Positions 32,278 to 47,200 of a DNA stretch of 64,000 bases are shown here, in pieces (position 1 is the stretch's first letter; every line of letters starts with the position of its first letter). The position numbers were made by a program, and so were the translations under genes. The notes under the pieces were generated by a model that did not search any database, was not told the DNA's origin, and saw nothing but the letters and a program-made list of their open reading frames with translations. Origin of the DNA: Jannaschia sp. GRR-S6-38 (GTDB lineage Bacteria; Pseudomonadota; Alphaproteobacteria; Rhodobacterales; Rhodobacteraceae); NCBI RefSeq assembly GCF_029853695.1, contig NZ_CP122537.1, forward strand, positions 1,674,001 to 1,738,000, written 5' to 3'.

Positions 32278-35200
32278 ATGAAGGATTTTGCTTTCGACGG
32301 TCCGATCAAATCGTCTGGTGACGGATCGGGCAAATCGAGCTTGCTCCGCGCCTCCTCCGCCGCAGCGATCCTGACCAAACCCCGAAAGCGGCCCAGCAGC
32401 GAACGGCTCGACGTCGAGGCGATGGAGCCGCGGATCCTGCTGTCGGCGGATCCGATCATCTCGCTCGGCGGGGCGCTGACCGCGATCACCCTGGATCTGG
32501 ACGGCGACGACCTGGTCGCCACCGACGACAGCGACAGCTCCGAGATCGACCGCTGGGCGCTCAACAGCCTGAGCACGATCACCGTCGAGGGCACCGCCGC
32601 CGACGAGAGCCTGACCCTGGGCGACCTGATGCTGGGCGGCGCCGGTGCGCCGGTCGTCATTTTCGAGTCCGGCGAGGGTACGGACACCTTCACGCGGCCC
32701 ACGGGGTCGCTGTCGGAATGGATCGACCCCGATCTCCTGCTCGATGTCGCGGATGTGCACGATGCGATCGAGGACGGCATGGGGCAGCTGGGCGGGCTGC
32801 TGCGCGGGCTGTCGGAGGCCGGCGATTTTGCGGCGCAATTCCCGTTCGTGGGCGGCTCGACCATCCTGGGGCAGGCCGAGGTGACCATCGGCGCGGCGCT
32901 GGACCTGTTCGAATGGATCGACGCCACCCGCGCGGAGATGCTGAGCCTGATCGACGATGCCAGCGCGACGGCGGGCGATTTCGCGGGCGACCTGGCGGGG
33001 CTGTCGAAATCGGTGAAGGGCCTCGGGCCCGCGCTGCTGAGCCCGAAGGTCGTGGCGGATTTCGATGCGACCGGCGCGATCGACGACTTCAACATCGATG
33101 TCGAGGTCGAGACGACTGATGGCACGGTCTTTACCGCGGCGGTCGCGGTCAACGTGCCCACGGGCGAGTCCGTCTACGACGCGATCGCGGCGGGCGTGGC
33201 CGAGGATTTCTCCGCCGTGGACGATATCGCCTCGCGCCTGCGCCTCGACGCGCCCGAGGGCGGCCGGCTGGCCTTCCAGGTCACCGCGGACGATGTCGCG
33301 GCGGTGCGGGTCACGACCGCGGCGGGCGACGATATCGCGACGCTGTTCGGCTTCACCTCGAGCGCGACCGAATTGGTCCGCGACGAGATCACCTCGCGGT
33401 TGTCGGGACTGGGCGATCTGGGGCTGGCGCTGACCGATGTCGCGCTGGGCCTGTCCACCGCGGGCGACGTGGTCTTCGACTTTGCGCTGACCGGCGCGCG
33501 GCAGACGGATTTCGACGTCGATCTGGGCGCCAATATCGACGCTGTCGGGCTGGAGCTGCAGGCGACGGCCAAGCTGGGCGTGGGCGCGGTGCTGGAAGCG
33601 TCCTTCGTGGCGGGCACGTCCGGCGTGACGGGCCGGATCGAAAGCCTCGGCATCGGGGCCGAGGTCGAGGCGACGCTCGACGCGACGGCGACGCTGGGCA
33701 TCCTGGAGGGCACGCTGACGGGCGATCTGGCGGCCAATGCCGGCCTGCAATCGGCGACCGGCACCGTGGCTTTCGACGGCACGACCGCCGGGGCGGATCT
33801 GCTGACGGCGCTGACGCCGTCGGTGACCGGGGCGGATTACGACTTCACCGCCGACACGATCACGCTGGGCGGGACCGCCGGGCTGAGCGGCACGCTGGAT
33901 CTGACGGCGAAGACCGGCGTGCCCGGGCTGGCCGGGTCGCTGCAGTTCGTGTTCAGCGACGGGGACCTGTTCGACGGCATCGCCCCGGACGTGAGCTTCG
34001 ACGCGAATTCCGATTTCCTCGACTTCAACGATTTCTCGCCCGAGGACCTGGTCGGCGTTCTGGCCGATTTCATCGTCTGGCTGGACGACGCATCGCAGTC
34101 TTCGCTGCTTTCGGAGATCGAGATCCCCTTCATCGCGGGCGGGCTGAGCCAGATCGCCGATATCGCGGGCGTGGTGTCGGACCTGCTGCTCTACGATCGC
34201 GGCGGCGACGGGGTGAAGGATGGCGACAACAAGCTGGTCACCGACCTAAACACGGCGCTGAGCAATATCGGCCTGGGCCGCTATTTCGAGTTCCGCGGCG
34301 ACGGGTCCACCCTGACCACCGCGATCCTCGACGACGATATCGACGAGGTGGTCTTCGACGACGATCTGGGCGGAATTCTGATCGGGCTCAACAGCGCGCC
34401 GATCGGCGATCTGACGGGCAAGTTCGCCGCCATCACGGCGGCAATCGCGACTCGCGTCACGCTGCGCAAGAACGGCGCGACGGTCGCGGAAGGCACGCTG
34501 GAGCTGACGCCCGATGCCTTGTCGGACAATACCGGGCTGGGCGACGATGTCTCGCGCCTGATCGACCGGTTCAACACGCCGACCTTCGATTCGGTGCAGG
34601 ATTTCATCCGCCTGATCAACGACGTGATTCCGACCGGTTCGGTGAATTACGACATGGACGAGGACCGCCTGACCTTCGATCTGGACCTGACGAAGGCCCT
34701 GTTCGCGGTCGAGCTGGACACCTCCTTCGATCTCAATCTCGGGGACATCGCCGAGCTGACCTCCGACAGCCGGCTGGTGCTGACCGGCACGGGCGACCTG
34801 CAATTCGGGCTGGGGATCGACCTGACGCCCAACCCGTCGCAGCCGGGCGACCTGCCGTCGGATACCGGCGACCTTGAGCCCAACACCCTGCTGAGCGCGC
34901 TGGATGTCGAGGCGAAGGACGCCCCGGCGATCAGCGGCACCGCCGTGCCGCCCGCCGTGGCGACGCTGGAATTCACCGTCAATGGTGCGACGGTCACGCT
35001 GGCCGATCAGGATCTGCGGGTCACGACGTCCGATCTCGTCGATGCGATCAACGCGCAGCTGACGGGGGTGACGGTCTCGGCCGATCCGACCGGTAAACTG
35101 GTCTTCACGGCCGATGTCGATACCGACACGGTGACGCTGGGCGTGGCCGATACCGATCCGGCCATCGCGATCCTCGGCATCAATGACGGGCAGTCCGCCG

Positions 35201-38200
35201 TGGGCAGCGTCAAGGCGGCGCGCGCGGTCGCGCCGGCGGTCGGCGTGTCCCCCAGCGACATCGTGCTGAACCTGACGCTGGACGGCATGGCCTACACGGT
35301 GACGATCCCCGCGGCGGACACGCTGGCGGTCGAGGGCGGCGCCACCAAGACGCTGAACCGCAACATCGTCGACCTCGCCGCCGATCTGGGCAACGCGCTT
35401 GCCTTGGCGGAGGACGCGGGCGGCGCCACCGTCGACCTGACCAACCGGATCGCCGCCGATTACCAGGGCGGCGTCCTGGTCCTTACGCTGATCGACGACA
35501 CGCTGAGCGCGGCGGATTTCTCGGTCGCGGCCGCGCCGGAGCTGGGCTTCGAGGCGGCGGTGGCGAACAATGACGACCTGCTGATCCGTCTGGACGATGA
35601 CAGCGTCGTCGGGGTCGACCTGTCCGCGGCGACCAGTCTTGGCGATGTGATCGCGGCCATGCAGGCGGCGGTTCCGGGTCTCGTGGTCGAAATCACGCCC
35701 GACGATCCCGACACGCCCGAGGACGAGTCCGGCAAGTCGCTGCGCGTCACCTACGACCAGGGCGGCGTGCTGCTGCGCGCGATCGAGGGCACCAACGGCT
35801 CGGATGCGGCGACGCAGCTGGGGATCGCGGGCACCGACACCAATATCGTGCCCGCCGAGGGCGAGAGCGAGACGCCCGACGGCGTCATCACCGGCAGCGC
35901 CATCGGCGGCGTGCAGCTTTCGGACCGGTTCTTCCTGCATGGCGACGACCTGTCCGAGATCGGCAGCCTGACTTTCGAGGCCGAGGCCGGGCGCCTGCTG
36001 AATGACCTGCGCGTCTTCGGCGCGGGCGACGTGATCTATTCCGCGACGCTGGACCTGACCGATTGGATCGGGACGACGATCAAGCTGACTGGCGTGGGCA
36101 ACCTCGAGGCCGACAGCTTCACCATCGACGCCATCGTCGATGTGGACCTGGACGGCGACGGGACCGATGATGCGCAGGGCGTGCGGCTGTCCGGCGTCGT
36201 CGGCACCGCCGGGCAGGGCGGCGGGCAGGGCATCCTGCAGACCGGGGTGGTGGCCGAGGCGATGCTGGGCTTCATCGGCGCCGACCTGACCGGAGAGGCG
36301 AATTTCGCGGCCAAGGCGACGCTCGGGCTGAACACGTCGCAGGGTTCGGTCGCCGAGGACGACATCGTCACCGTGGGCGAGCTGATCGAGGCGCTGGGCA
36401 ACGGCGCCGCGCCGCTCGACATCCTCGCCATCCCGCAGATCGAGTTCAAGGACGGCGCGTCCGATTTCGGCGGCGCCGATCTGTCGCTGTCGCTCAAGAC
36501 CGGCTCGGCCGGGTTCGACGCGATCAGCAGTCAGCTTCTGGGCGGCAGCGCCTCGGTGCCGCTGGAGATCGACATCCTCGCGCTGGGCGATCCGTTCCTC
36601 GGAACGCGGTTCGAAACCTTCGGCGGGTTGACCGTCACCGGGCCCGACAGCTTCACCGTCGGGCAGGACGTGACCGACATCCTGGCCGTGGGCGCCGATC
36701 TGCGCTTCTCCGACGGTGCCGGGCTGGTCTTCGACGCGACGATCTCCGAACTGACCGAAGATGCCGGCACGACGACCGTCACGGTGGAGGATTTCCGCAT
36801 CGTGGAGGGCGCGGCGCAAGGCCTCGACCTTCAGACCGGCACCATCGACGACGTCACGCTGCGGCCCTCGGTCGGCACGAATTTCAGCGGCATTGATCCC
36901 AGCGCGATCCTGAGCGACGGCTTCGGCAATTTCGGGATCAACGAGATCCTCGACGCGCTGATCCTGGTCACCGACTTCCTTGCCGAGTTCGAGAGCTTCG
37001 AGTTCCTCGACACCGACATCCCGGTGCTCAACCAGTCGCTGCGCGACCTGCTCGCGATGGCCGACGACCTGCGCGACTTCGTCAACGAGTTGCGGGCCAA
37101 CCCCGCGGGCTCGCTGCAATTCCTCGAGGATGCGCTCAACGACGCGATCGGCCTGTCCTCGGCCACGCTGGGCGAAGCCTTCGCGCTGGCCACGGGCGAG
37201 GTCGATCCGGGCGACATCCAAGCCTTCGAGATCGGCTTCGAGGAGGTCGACGGCAAGGACCTGCTGACCTTCTCGCTCAATATCGGGACGCTGTTCTCGG
37301 ACAGCGTGAACGTGGGCTTCGCCGATCTGGGCTTCGGCGACATCTTCGACGACCTGGGCCTCGACGGGATCGTGGACTTCTCGGGCTCGGCCGGGCTGGC
37401 GGCGAATGCGGGCGTGTTCATGACGCTGGCCTTCGGCGTCGACCTGAACACCGTGACCGACAGCGACACGCCGATCGGTGACGCGCTGTTCCTGCTCGAC
37501 GAGACCGGGCTGGAGGCGACGCTGGGCGTCGCGGGCGAGGATCTCGCCTTCAACGCCTCGCTCGGGCCGCTGGCGCTGGCGATTCAGAACAACGGCGCCG
37601 AGAAGGCCTATGTCGCCATCAATGCCGGCGCCGAACTGGCTGCGACCTTCACCGATTACGTCGCGCTGTCGGACCTGTCCGTCGGCGACGCCTTCTCGAT
37701 CACCGGCAACCAGAGCGGCGCGTTCGGCACCGTGGAAGGCGTGCTGCCGGTCTTCTTCCCGAGCGACAGCAACTACATCGGCGCGATCCGCGTGGGCAAT
37801 GCGATCACCGAGGATTCGGAAGGCAACGCCGTCGGCAACCAGGGCGACCTGGCCAATATCGCCAACCTTACGGTGGTGAGCGACGCCGCCGGCCTCGACG
37901 CCGCGGTGGGCGACAGCGCGGTCATCATCGACATCAGCGACCTCGTGTCCTTCCTGACGGGCTTCGACCTGTCGGAGCTGTCGATCTTCGACAACATCCG
38001 GCTGGCCACCGACGGGTTCGACCAGATCCTCGGGCTTCTGGGCGAGAACCTGTTCGGCACGCTGTCGCAGCTGAACCTGCCGCTGGTCGGCAGCGCCTTC
38101 GCCGACGCGGCCGATTTTATCGGCGATTTCCGCGAGGGCTTCATCGGCGATTTCCGGGTCGCGATCGACAATATCGAGGACGCGGCGGAGGATTTCACCG

Positions 38201-41200
38201 ATCCCGACCTCAACCTCATCTCGAACCTGATCTTCGACCTGCTGGGCCCGGACGGGCTGAACCTGCTGCAGGCGCTGGAAGATGCCGACCTGACCGACGG
38301 TCCGGACACGGCGGGCGACTACATCGCGCTCGACGCCGAGGCGCTGGCGGACGTGCTGTTCAACGGCGCGGCGCCGAGCACCGCCGACATCTTCTGGGCC
38401 TTCACGCTGGGCCAGAAGATCCTGCCCGCGAACCTGCGCAATATCGATCTGGGCTTCGATATCGGCATTCCGGGCCTCGGGCTCGAGAGCGATGCCGAGA
38501 TGGATCTCGACCTCGAATGGTCGCTGGAGCTGGGCTTCGGCCTGTCGGCGGTGGACGGCTTCTACCTCGACGTCAGCAGCCAGGACGAGCTGGAATTCAC
38601 CGCCACGGCGACGCCGCGCGGCGAGATCACCGGCAAGCTGGGCTTCCTCGGCCTGACGGCGAAGACCGACGATGTCGGGCGCGACCTGGATGGCGACCTT
38701 GAGAACGAGATCACGCAGCTTCTGGCGCGGATCTCGATGGACGTCACCGACGGCGTCGCGGACAACGCCAATGACGATACCGGCCGGCTGGGGCTGGCCG
38801 AATTCGGGCAGATCGGGCTGAACCTGAACATCTACGCCGAAGCGGCGGCGATGCTGGATCTGACGCTGGGCATTTCCAACGAGTTGCTGGGCGGCAATTC
38901 CAGCTCGGGCTTCCCGTCGATCATGGCCGATTTCGAGTTTCTCTGGCAGCTCGACCAGACCTATGTGCTGATCGGCGACGGCCAGTCGGGCGATTTGGGC
39001 CAGGCCCTGTCCGAGGGCATGAAATATCTCGCCTTCAACAGCGTGCAGCTGGATGTGGGCGAATACCTGACCGACGTGCTGGGCCCGATCGTCGAGAAGG
39101 TGGCCGAGGTCACCGAGCCGCTGCAGCCGCTGATCGATTTCCTGACCGCGCCGATCCCGCTGATCGACACGTTCGGCGTGAACCTGACCATGCTCGACAT
39201 CGCGGCCACGGCCGGCAAGGTCGACCCGCGCCTGATCCGCGCCATCGCGGACGTCATCTCGCTGATCAACACCATCAACGAGCTGTCCTCGGCCGAGGGC
39301 CTAATGGTCCCGATCGGCGATTTCGTGATCTTCGACACGATCTCCGGGGCCGGCGGCAGCAATCCCTTCTCGGACGGCTTCTCGGGGAAATCGACCTTCG
39401 AGCAGAAGAAGTCCAACGGCTCGCTGAAGACGCAGGACACGAAGGCGAGCCTGAACCAGCAGGCCTCGGGCGGAAACAAGTCCGCCTCGACGATGAACAA
39501 GCTTCTGGCGAACGGCGCCTTCGCCTTCCCGATCCTGACCGACCCCACGCAGGTCTTCGGCCTTCTGATGGGCAACCCGGCGACGCTGGTCACCTACGAC
39601 CTCGCGCCGCTGGTGGCCGAGTTCGAGAAGAAGTTCTTCTTCTCGATCTTCGGACCGCTGGGCGTATCGCTGGGCCTGCAGATCGAGTTCACGGCCGATT
39701 TCGCCTTCGGCTACGACACGATCGGCATCCAGAAATTCGTCGATACCGGCTTCCGCAACCCGCTGCTCCTGCTGAACGGCCTCTATGTCTCGGACCGCGC
39801 CAACGCGGACGGCACCGGCGCCGACGTGCCCGAACTGCGCTTCCTGGGCGGCATCACCGCCGCGGCCGAGCTGAACCTCGGCGTGGCCAGCGCGGGCGTC
39901 GCGGGCGGGCTCTTCATCGAGATCCTGTTCGACCTGTTCGACCCCGACAATGACGGCCGGGTGCGCCTGAACGAGCTGGAATCCAACTTCACCAACCAGC
40001 TGCGTGCGCCGACCGATGGCGAGAAGCTGTTGGCCCCGCTGGCGATTTTCGACGTCTCGGGCGAGATCTTCGCGCGGCTCTTCGCCTTCCTGAAGATCGA
40101 CCTGGGCCTGTTCGAGATCAACAAGCAGTTCGATCTGGTCAATCCGATCACGCTGCTGACCTTCGATATCGACTTCTTCCGGCCTCCGATCGTGGCCTCC
40201 GAGGCGCCGAACGGCGACCTGGTGCTGAACACCGGTCGCTTCGCCGCCGAGCGCCTGTTGGGCAACACCAACGATTTCGGCGAGACGATCAACATCGAGA
40301 AGGTCGGCCTGGCGGCCAACGGCAATATCCTGGTCGATATCTGGGGCGATTTCGGGCCCGACAGCCCGACCGTGGACAACAAGTTTCGCTACGAAATCGC
40401 GCCGGGCGCGACGCTGGTGGTCGATGGCGGGATCGGCGACGACCGCGTCTTCCTGCACAATTGGCGCGGCGACGAGGTGCATTTCGACATTCGTGGCGGA
40501 GCCGGCAATGACCGGATTGAGTTCCTCGGCTCGTCCGGCGCGCTCGCGACCACGCGCTACAACATCCTCGACGGCGGGGCCGGGCGGGACACGATCATCG
40601 GCTCCAGCGCGTCCGATCACCTGACCGGCGGCGCGGGCGACGACAGCCTGGGCGGCGGCGGCGGAAACGACCTGCTCTTCGGCGACGCGGGCGAGATCCG
40701 CGAACTGGTCATCTCGGCCGAGGCACGGGCCACGGACGGGCGCGACACGCTCTTCGGTGGCGCGGGCGACGATATCATCATCGGCGGCGGCAACAGCGAC
40801 AACCTGTCGGGCGAGGGCGGGCGCGACCTGATCCTGGGCGATGGCGGGGTGATCGCCTTCGACAGCGGCGATCCCCTGAAGACCGTCGGCGCCGTCGCGG
40901 CGCTGCACAGAGGCGGCGTCACCGATGTCGACGGCGCGGGCGCGAAGGACACCATCTTCGGCGGAAGCGGCCAGGACGTGATCTTCGGCGCCGAGGGCGA
41001 CGACAATATCGACGGCCAGGGCGACAGCGACATCATCTTCGGCGGCGAAGGCTTCGACACCATCGCGGGCGGCGAAGGCAACAACCTGATCTTCGGCGAC
41101 ACCGGCCGCATCCTGAGTTCGCTGACGGGCAACGATGCCGACGGCTTCCTGGCGAACCTGACGGCGATCACAGACGCCACCAACGTGAACACGCTGACAC

Positions 41201-44200
41201 CGCGCTTGGCCGTGGGCGCCAGCGGCGCCAGCGACGTGATCACGGCGGGCGGGTCGAAGGACATCATCTTCGCCGGCATGGGCAACGACACCGTCCGCGC
41301 GGGCGGCGGCGACGACCTCGTGCTGGGTGAGGGCGGGGCCGACAGCCTGATGGGCGAGGACGGCAATGACGACCTGCGCGGCGGCGGGCAGGGCGACTTC
41401 CTCGACGGCGGGGAAGGCAATGACAGCCTCGACGGCGGCACCGGTCCGGACGCGGTGTTCGGCCGCGGCGGCGAGGACGTGATCCTGGTCACCAAGGGCT
41501 CGGACACGCTGAACGGCGGCGATGGCGGGGACACCTACCGCGTCAACCTGGCCGGCGGCACGACCTCGTCGGAGATCGGGCTGGTCGATTCCGGCCTCGA
41601 CGCCGCGGATGTCGACATCCTCGAGATCAACGGCACCGATCGCGACGACCGCTTCCTGATCCGCGCCGACGCCTCGGGGGCGAACGCCTTCGTCGCGATG
41701 CTCAACGGCGACTTCAACGCCGAGCGGGTGAATTACGGCAAGACGCTGGAGCGCATCATCGTCAATGGCGGCGGCGGCGACGACCTCTTCGCCTCCGACG
41801 ACACGGCGGCCGAGATGACGCTGAACGGCGGCGCGGGCGCCGACCAGTTCCAGATCGGCCAACTCTTCCGTACGGCACGCAACGTGAACGTCGACAATGG
41901 CGGGATCGACACCGGGATCGACGCGGAAGATTTCTACATGACGCTGCAGACGACGCGCGGCTTCCTGTCGAACGGCATCAGCTTCCCGATGACGATCAAT
42001 GGCGGCATCGGCGACGACAGCTTCGTGATCTATTACAACAAGGCCGTGCTGCAGCTTAACGGCGATGCGGGCGACGACCTGTTCGAGGTCCGCGCCTTCG
42101 CGCTGGCCGGCTCCTCCGAGCCGGCGCGCGAGCGCACCGACCTGACCGGCGGCGCCGGTGCGGACACGATGCGCTACGCGGTCAGCGCGCCGGTGAACAT
42201 CAACGGCGGCGACGGGTTCGACACGCTGATCGTGATCGGCACCGAGTTCGGCGACGATTTCGTCATCACTGACGAGGGCGTCTTCGGGGCAGGGCTGAAC
42301 GTCAACTTCGTCAATATCGAAAACCTGATCGTCGATGGCGGCGAGGGCGACGACCGGTTCTTCCTGCAATCGACCAAATCGTCGGTCTTCACCCAGCTCT
42401 TCGGGGGCCTGGGGTCGGACACGTTCAACGCCAGCGGCGCCACCCCGCCGGTCGTGTCCAACGACCTGCGCGGCCATTCCGGCATCATCGCGCATTCGAT
42501 GGAGTCCTCGGACGCGCGCTATGACGGCCAAAAGGTCTTCGGCGTCTCGGCCAATGTCGGCGACAACGAGCAGGCCTTCGCGATCGTCACCCAAACCCAG
42601 GGCTCGACCATCGTGGACGAGGGTGACAGCGTCGGCGATCTCTACTCGATCGTGCTGACCCGCGCGCCCAGCCGCGACGTCGAGGTCGTGGTGGGCGCGC
42701 CGTTGCCCTCGCCCGACGGGCGCAACCAGGGCCGCTATGCCTTCCGCGTCGACAGCGATGCGACGGGGGCGACCGTCAAATCCGACGGCTCGGCCGTCAC
42801 GCTGGTCTTCACCGCGGATAACTGGAACGTCGCGCAGGAGGTGAAGGTCATCGCCGACGGCGTCCGGCAGGAGCTGCCCGGCGCGCTGTTCACCCGCGGC
42901 GACCTTGCCGGCCAGGCCAACACGCCGGTCGATTTCAACTTCGACGATGCCGCCTTCGAGGGGCAGACCAACGGCGTGGTCACGCATTCCTTCAAGTCGG
43001 GCCAGAATGTCGTCGGAAATGTCGGCACCGTGTCGGCGGCCGGCGGATCCGCGATCACCGTGGCCAAGGCGCCCTTCGGCACGCTGACCGCGGACGACCT
43101 GCTGGGCCGCCAGATCACGATCTCGGAAGGGCCGGGCTTCGGCCAGTCCCGCTTCGTGACCGGCGTGACCGACAATGGCGGCACGCTGACCTTCGATCTG
43201 GACCGCGACTGGACGACCGGCGACGTGCCGACGACCGACTCGGCCTTCATCCTGCGGGTGGACGACGCGCTGACCGGCGTGGTCGGCACCGTGGTCGAGA
43301 TCCCGGCCGAAGCGCGGTTCGACGACCGCGCGACGCTGACGGCGAATACGAATGACGGCAGCCCGCTGACCTTCGGCGACCCCGACAGCCTGATCGGGCG
43401 CGAGCTCGAGATCATCGGCGGCACCGGCGCGGGCCAGAAGCTGCTGATCCTCGGCAACACGGCGACCGAGCTGACCCTGAACGGCGTCTTCGACGTCGAT
43501 CCGGGGGCGGATTCCGTCTTCCGCATCAAGCTCTATGACGGGCTGCAGGCGCGCAGCGTCGAGGTCACGATCAACGACAACGACACGCCCGGCCTGATCG
43601 TCGACCAGACCTGGACGCTGGACGGGGCCGGCGCCGTGGTCGCGGATGACAACACGATCACGACGGTCATCGAGGGCGCCGATGGCGACCAGACCGACGA
43701 GCGCGACGCGATGAAGCTGCGCCTGAACCAGGCGCTGGCGGCCGGGCAGCAGTTCACGCTGACGCTGGATTACGACAGCACGCAGATCGAGCTCTACAAG
43801 GTGGGCGGGCCCTATGACACGCCGCTGACCGAGCTCGCCTTCGACGCGACCAACGCGCTGAGCGGCTTCGACATCGAGGTCCGCGCGACCGACGACACCA
43901 AGCGCGAGGGCGCGCATAACGCGCTGATCCGCTTCGGCTTCGTTCCGAACTTCACCAGCGCGAGCGCGTCCGCCGAGTCGCTCACGCTCGACATTCCCGG
44001 CAGCGCGCCGGTCACCTCGATCGGGCTTGGCCAAGTGCCCACCGCGATCGCCAGCCTGACCATCGACGGCATCCCGCTGGTCGAGGGCGTGGATTTCGAA
44101 CTGGTCCCGAACTCGGGGACCGTGGTGTTCCTCGATCCGGCGGGCCAGCCGACCGAACGCGCGGGCATCATCGCGGCTACCTATTCCTACGCGGTTCCCA

Positions 44201-47200
44201 CCTTCGCCACGGCCTTCGCCGAGAGCGTGCTGGTCACCATCTCGGACGACGACGCGCCCACGATGCTGCTGCGCGAGACCGGCGGCTCGACCGACGTGAT
44301 CGAGGGCGGCAAGACCGACACCTACGAGCTGGTCCTGACGGGCCAGCCCAGCGACACGGTCGAGGTCGACCTGACCGAGCTGATCACCAAGACCACCAAG
44401 ACGGGCGGAATCCGCCACGACCTTGTGCAGCTTCAGATCACCGGCATCACGCGCGACGGCGTCACCGTGCCGATCACCGAGGTCGACGCGCTCGACCCGA
44501 GCGGCAACCAGGTCTTCGACTCCGGCGGCAACGTCGTCACCAAGGTGATGGCCAGCTTCGACGCGGACAACTGGGACGTGCCGCTGATCATCACCGTTGC
44601 GGCGGTGGACGACGCGGTCTTCGACGGCGGCGACACTAAGGTCTTCGCGCCGGGCCCGGCCACGCTGGCCGGTATCCTCGGGCCGGTCCTGACCGACGGC
44701 GCGGGCGGCAGCGGGTCGACCGCGGGCCTGCGCGCGCCGCTGATGCTGCCGGGCGAGATCAACGTGAAGCCCGCCATCGGCGAAGCCGATATCGCCAACG
44801 ACGCGGCCAGCCCGACGGTCACGATCGACCGCTCCGACCTGACCGACGCGGTGCTGACCGAGCTGCGGCTGCGCCTGCCGGGCACCGGCGCGGGCCTCGC
44901 CACCGATGACGAGATTGCCGAGCTGGTGGGCAAGACGCTGGAGATCACCGGGGCCGAAAACGCGCCTTCGGTCACCGACCAGTTCCGCCTGATCATCGCC
45001 GCCGAGATCAACCCCGACGGCACCGTCACCTTCACGCTCAACGAGGCCTACGAGCTGGCCACCGACGCGGAGGGCGTGCCGACCGAGAGCTTCGACGGCG
45101 TCGTGGGCTACGCGATCACCAGCGAGAGCCTGAACTTCTTCGTCGACGAGACGCAGGCGATCGACGTGCTCTTCGTCAATGACGACGACAGCCTGGCCGA
45201 CAGTTCGGGCCTGCTGTCCAGCAACCGTCTGTCGGGCCTGAACATGGGGCCGGACGTGATCATCGGCGGGCGCGAGCGCCTCGGCGGGATCACCTTCGGC
45301 AATCTCGAGGTGCTCGATATCACCCTCGGAGCCGGCTACAACGATTTCGAGATCATCGGCACGCCGACGCGCGCCGATGGCGGGCAGGTCTGGACGATCC
45401 TGCGCACCGGCGACGAGATCGTCGACATCAACCAGCCGGGCGTCCGTGCCGGCGACACCGTCACGGCCGATCTGCACGACGCCGAGCGAGAGCTCGCATC
45501 CGGCAGCGCCATCGCGCTGGAGCTGCCCGAGCTGGGCAACGGCTTCCGCAACGTGCTGACGCTCGATGCGGGTTTCGACGCCACGGGTTATTCCGGCCAG
45601 ATCCTACGCATCCTCGACGCGGGCGGCGCGGTGCTGGGCGAGCGCTGGATCACCGGCGGCGCCGGCAACCAGCTCTTCGTCGACGCGCCCTTCGACGGGC
45701 TGGACCTCGTCGCGGGCTGGGCGATCGTCGATCCGGCCGACGGCGCGCTCGCGGTCGAGCTGCAGGGCGGCGATGACCTCTTCGACGGCGCGTCCTCGAC
45801 GCTGGACCTGATCGTCTTCGGCGGCGCGGGCTCGGACATCATCACCACCGGCACCGGCGACGACGTCGTGCTGGGCGATACCGGCCGCGTCGATTTCGTG
45901 GCCCCGGTCGATTACACCGACGACGCAGGCGCCATCGTGACCCGGCTGGGCCAGTCGCCCGAGGTCATCCTCGGGCTGGCGACGGCGCCCTTCGCCCCCG
46001 GCGTGCTGACCGGCAACCAGATCCTGCCGGTCCCCGACCGCTCGACCGGCCGCGCCGACGATCCGTTCGAGACCGGCGATACCGGGCTGATCGGCCTCTT
46101 CGTCGACATCAACAACGGCACCGGATTCCTGGAAGAGCCGCGGCTGATCACCGACAACGACGCGTCCTCGATGACGATCGCGCCCGACTTCTCGGTGACG
46201 CTCGACGCGACCTCCGGCTTCCGCATCTCGACCCTGCCCGAGGACCAGACCGACCTGGTGCGCTGGGGCAAGGGCATGGTCCTCGCCATCGCCGATGACG
46301 ATGGCGGCGACGACCTGATCGTCACCGGCGCGGGCGACGACCTCGCCATGGGCGGTGAGGGCGATGACTCGATTACTGCAGGCACCGGCAGCGACCTCGT
46401 CTTCGGCGATCTGGGCCGGGCCGAGTACGATTACGCGAGCCCCATCCTTTCCGCGCCCGAGATCGGCGCGACGGTCGAGACGATCCTGACGCGCGCCGTC
46501 TCGGTCGAGCAGGCCCGCGGCGGCGACGACCTGATCCGCGGCAACGCGGGCAGCGACACGATCATCGGCGGCGCCGGCGGCGACGCGATCCACGGCAATG
46601 ACGAGGTGAACGGCGCGCCCGAATTGGACGGCGACGACGTCATCCTGGGCGATAACGGCATCGTCGAGCAGGCGGGCGGCGTGCCCACCCGCATCGGCAC
46701 GCTGGACGCGACCGGCAGCTTCTTCGCGGACGACCTGATCTCCGGCGGTGCGGGCGGGGATGTCATCCTCGGCGGGCTGGGCGGCGACACGATCCACGGC
46801 GACCACGTGGCCGGGTTCGAGACGACGCTGGACGCCGCCGACATCATCTTCGGCGACAATGGCGAGATCGTCTTCGACCTGACGCTGGCGACCCCGGTGC
46901 CGGGCAGCTTCGACCGCGACCTGCTGCAGACCGTGCGCTCGACCGCACCGACGCAGGGCGGCGACGACGTCATCACCAGCTCGCTCTACGAGGACACGAT
47001 CCTGGGCGGCGCGGGCGACGACACGATCGATGCGGGCCAGGTGGACAACCTTGCCGACGTGGTGCTGGGCGATCACGGCGAGATCACCTTCGCCGGGACC
47101 GGCGAATACGGCACCGACGCGCGGACCGACCGCACCGGCATCGTCAGCTTCAACTTCGGCTCCGACAAGCGGCGCGACCAGGACACCTCGGTCTTCGAGG

